A stretch of 8,007 bases of DNA, taken from positions 1 to 8,007 of the forward strand of contig JASHVU010000414.1 in NCBI GenBank assembly GCA_030044455.1, written 5' to 3'. Below the pieces are notes generated by a model that worked only from the letters and a program-made list of their open reading frames with translations, did not search any database and was not told the DNA's origin. Within the stretch, counting starts at the first letter, position 1. The number at the start of each line of letters is the position of its first letter. Of this stretch, positions 6,240 to 8,007 are shown in pieces. Source of the DNA: Acidobacteriaceae bacterium (lineage in GTDB: Bacteria; Acidobacteriota; Terriglobia; Terriglobales; Acidobacteriaceae). Made by a program: the position numbers and the translations under genes.

Positions 6240-7127
6240 ATGGCGCATTCGAAGTACATTCTGCTTTTGGCGCTGATGGCATTAACTCTGCGGCTTTGCC
6301 CTGCACAGGAAAACCAAGGGGGCCCAAAACTCCCCAAGGAAAAGCCGGTGCCTCAATTCCAGGAGCCGGCTCCGTTTCCCATGGATTCCTCTCCGTTAGC
6401 CAAGAGCTTCACCATCGAAGTGCGTACGCCCGAGCAGATGACGGAAAGGGATCGCCTGCTCGAGGCGGACGCCGAATCGTCAATCGCTGAACGCGCGGGC
6501 TTTGCCGACCTCGAGTTTAACGCCGGCAAATGGAGTTATTCGCAGTTGGTTTGCCCCGATTTTCCTAACCACTTGTTCCTGCGTTTCATGCGGGATAACG
6601 GGGTGAGCGACCAAAGTGTATTTTCCGCTTCAATTCCGCGCAATGGAGAGGGGCACGTCCGCATCATTCCAATTCTGAGGCGCAGCTATTCGCTTTTTTC
6701 GCCGGCGCCCATCAATGAAATCACCATTGCGATGTTCAATCATATCCGCAAGGAGGAGAAGGCCGAAACCACGCCTTCGTGGGAGGGGACGGCGCTATGC
6801 TACGCGGCGCTGGCCGGCGCCAATCCCGTGGCGGTGCCGCAGGGAGATCGATCGGGTCCGGAAGGTTTTCCCGCAGCTTCGGCGCCCGAGCTTGAAGTAC
6901 CGCTTCAAGGGAGCGGGATCTTCCATCGATCCGATGAGGACGAGATCGTCTATCTTGGCGATGCGTCAGCGAAGCCCAGGCCGGTGCTGTGGACCATGAC
7001 CTTTAATAAAAACGGGCGGCTATTGAAGGTGAAACGCCCGTCTGACGAGGTCAACAAGCCAAAGCCGGTTCCCACGGGCCCGACGCCCAAAGAAAAGCCA
7101 GTTCCGGCAACATTGGCAGCAGATTAA
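6240..7127 (+). CDS. exported protein of unknown function
   Basis: This is a 295-residue protein with an N-terminal signal peptide (MAHSKYILLLALMALTL..., likely cut near CPA/Q at residue 22). A short P/K/E-rich segment follows the signal, then a mixed alpha/beta body from about 55 to 265. The body contains two cysteines, at about 111 (LVCPDFP) and 191 (ALCYAAL). The tail is again P/K-rich. PKEKPVP occurs at residues 32-38 and again at 283-289, bracketing the body. A TAG in frame at 6225-6227 makes the ATG at 6240 the first possible start, although no Shine-Dalgarno lies in front of it (GGGGAG at 6216-6221 is too far). It lies after a strong terminator and converges on ymdB with a 50-base gap lacking a clear terminator. 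No family is recognised, and the signal peptide is the only firm statement about its location. Confidence 0.8.
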   Translation: MAHSKYILLLALMALTLRLCPAQENQGGPKLPKEKPVPQFQEPAPFPMDSSPLAKSFTIEVRTPEQMTERDRLLEADAESSIAERAGFADLEFNAGKWSYSQLVCPDFPNHLFLRFMRDNGVSDQSVFSASIPRNGEGHVRIIPILRRSYSLFSPAPINEITIAMFNHIRKEEKAETTPSWEGTALCYAALAGANPVAVPQGDRSGPEGFPAASAPELEVPLQGSGIFHRSDEDEIVYLGDASAKPRPVLWTMTFNKNGRLLKVKRPSDEVNKPKPVPTGPTPKEKPVPATLAAD

Positions 7128-7177
7128 ATTGAGTTGAGAATCGGCGCAGAGAGTCCGTGGCTCGAGTTACAGCATAG

Positions 7178-7975
7178 TTACTCGCCCAGCATGATTCGCT
7201 GGATGCGGCTGGCGCGGCCCGTGTCAGGGTCGCATTCAACCAGCGCCGCGCACATCTTTGGGTTTCCTTTTGCGGCCTCGAACTTTCCCGGCATTCCTGT
7301 CAAGAATCTGTGCAGCACCAGTTCTTTTTCCACTCCGATGATGCTGTCATAAGGGCCGCTCATGCCTACATCGGTCTGGAAAGCCGTTCCGCCCGGCAAG
7401 ACGCGCTCGTCGGCCGTTGGCACGTGGGTATGCGTGCCCAGGACAGCCGTGACCCGGCCATCGAGATGCCAGCCCATGGCGACCTTCTCGCTCGTGGCCT
7501 CGGCGTGGAAATCAACCAGAATCACCTTGGCCTTGATGCCGGAAAGCAGTTCGTCAACGGCAACGAACGGATCGTTGGTGCCGCTCATAAACACGCGGCC
7601 CTGCAAATTAAGAACGGCGTAAGGGACGCCGCTCTCGGTCACGCCTTCATAGATTCCGTAGCCGGGCAGTCCGGGCTGATAATTGGCGGGGCGAAGCACG
7701 CGGCGCGGGCGATCGGCGCTGTCAGCGGGGGCGGAACTCAAATAATCGATGAGTTCGCGCTTATCCCACACATGATTTCCGGTGGTCAGCACGTCGGCTC
7801 CCCAGTCGAAGATCTCTTCGGCGATCTGCGGTGTGACGCCGAAGCCGCCGGCGGCGTTTTCAACGTTGATCACCGTGAGCTCGACGCTATGCGCCTCGCG
7901 CATGTGGCCGATGTGTTCGCGCACGATCTTTCGACCCGCGCTGCCGAATATGTCGCCGACGAATAAAAGGTTCAA
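7178..7975 (-). CDS. ymdB: YmdB-family metallophosphoesterase (2',3'-cAMP phosphodiesterase type)
   Basis: The 265-residue product belongs to the calcineurin-like YmdB/TIGR00282 family. The Bacillus member hydrolyses 2',3'-cyclic AMP, binds RNase Y regulation, and affects biofilm formation and motility. The dinuclear metal site is complete: D8 in VGDIFG, E39-N40 in VENAAGG, N67-H68 in GNHVWD, H157 in VDFHAEATSEK, and H182 and H184 in GTHTHVPTAD. The first five positions coincide with those of the Bacillus protein. The length is normal. The start is a TTG (7973-7975 on the minus strand); no ATG lies between it and an in-frame stop at 8003-8005, and GAGGAG (7988-7993) sits about 12 bases upstream. 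MNLLFVGD matches the usual family N-terminus. Its upstream neighbours lie beyond the window, so the usual link to rny cannot be checked. Confidence 0.95.
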   Translation of the reverse strand: MNLLFVGDIFGSAGRKIVREHIGHMREAHSVELTVINVENAAGGFGVTPQIAEEIFDWGADVLTTGNHVWDKRELIDYLSSAPADSADRPRRVLRPANYQPGLPGYGIYEGVTESGVPYAVLNLQGRVFMSGTNDPFVAVDELLSGIKAKVILVDFHAEATSEKVAMGWHLDGRVTAVLGTHTHVPTADERVLPGGTAFQTDVGMSGPYDSIIGVEKELVLHRFLTGMPGKFEAAKGNPKMCAALVECDPDTGRASRIQRIMLGE

Positions 7976-8007
7976 GGTGGTACGAAGCTCCTCGAAAAGG
8001 GACTAGG

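Noticed and set aside
6291..6305. Lipoprotein signal (Cys20) in the exported protein
   Set aside because: The residues before the cysteine are L-R-L, which do not fit a lipobox, and a CPA/Q signal peptidase I site is more likely.
7310..7966. 218-residue open frame on the plus strand
   Set aside because: It lies fully antisense to ymdB, whose metal ligands are all intact on the minus strand. It has no family resemblance or ribosome binding site, and is a shadow of a GC-rich gene.

Overview
The window looks like a piece of a GC-rich bacterial chromosome. Acidobacteriota (Terriglobia-like) is my best guess. The reasons are short heptamer arrays in the intergenic gaps, small exported proteins ending their signal peptides in 'PAQ'/'AQA', and the purB / ubiX / metY-metX / ymdB gene content. 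This assignment is inference from style; no single marker gene here proves it. Nothing suggests phage, transposon or CRISPR content.

Layout. Bases 1-93 hold the C-terminal end of a gene that reads like purB (adenylosuccinate lyase). A small TPR-like protein (100-522) follows almost directly, then ubiX, the flavin prenyltransferase (623-1258), with a strong dispersed-type hairpin between them (532-570). A 373-base non-coding leader (1259-1631) precedes metY (1632-2978), which is followed by metX (3017-4135). MetX acylates homoserine and MetY replaces the acyl group with sulfide, so the pair makes homocysteine for methionine. A 331-base gap (4136-4466) carries a good sigma-70 promoter with a 21-bp tandem duplication upstream. 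It drives a secreted 539-residue protein (4467-6086) that ends at a textbook intrinsic terminator (6116-6144). A second exported protein of unknown function (6240-7127) lies convergent to ymdB, a metallophosphoesterase on the minus strand (7178-7975).

The most interesting part is the metY leader. It has a possible promoter, a two-step stem whose loop can pair over 10 bases with sequence just 3' of the stem (an H-type pseudoknot), a terminator-like hairpin followed by a T-rich tract, an alternative pairing that would break that hairpin, and a small hairpin over the metY Shine-Dalgarno. This is what a cis-acting RNA sensor of a sulfur metabolite could look like, and I could not match it to a riboswitch class I know. 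A free-standing small RNA ending at the terminator-like hairpin is the main alternative.

Other notable items are an internal 78-residue duplication with conserved cysteines in the secreted protein, heptamer arrays on both sides of metY (one abuts the metX start, which has no Shine-Dalgarno), and another heptamer array that seems to have been captured as the C-terminal tail of UbiX.
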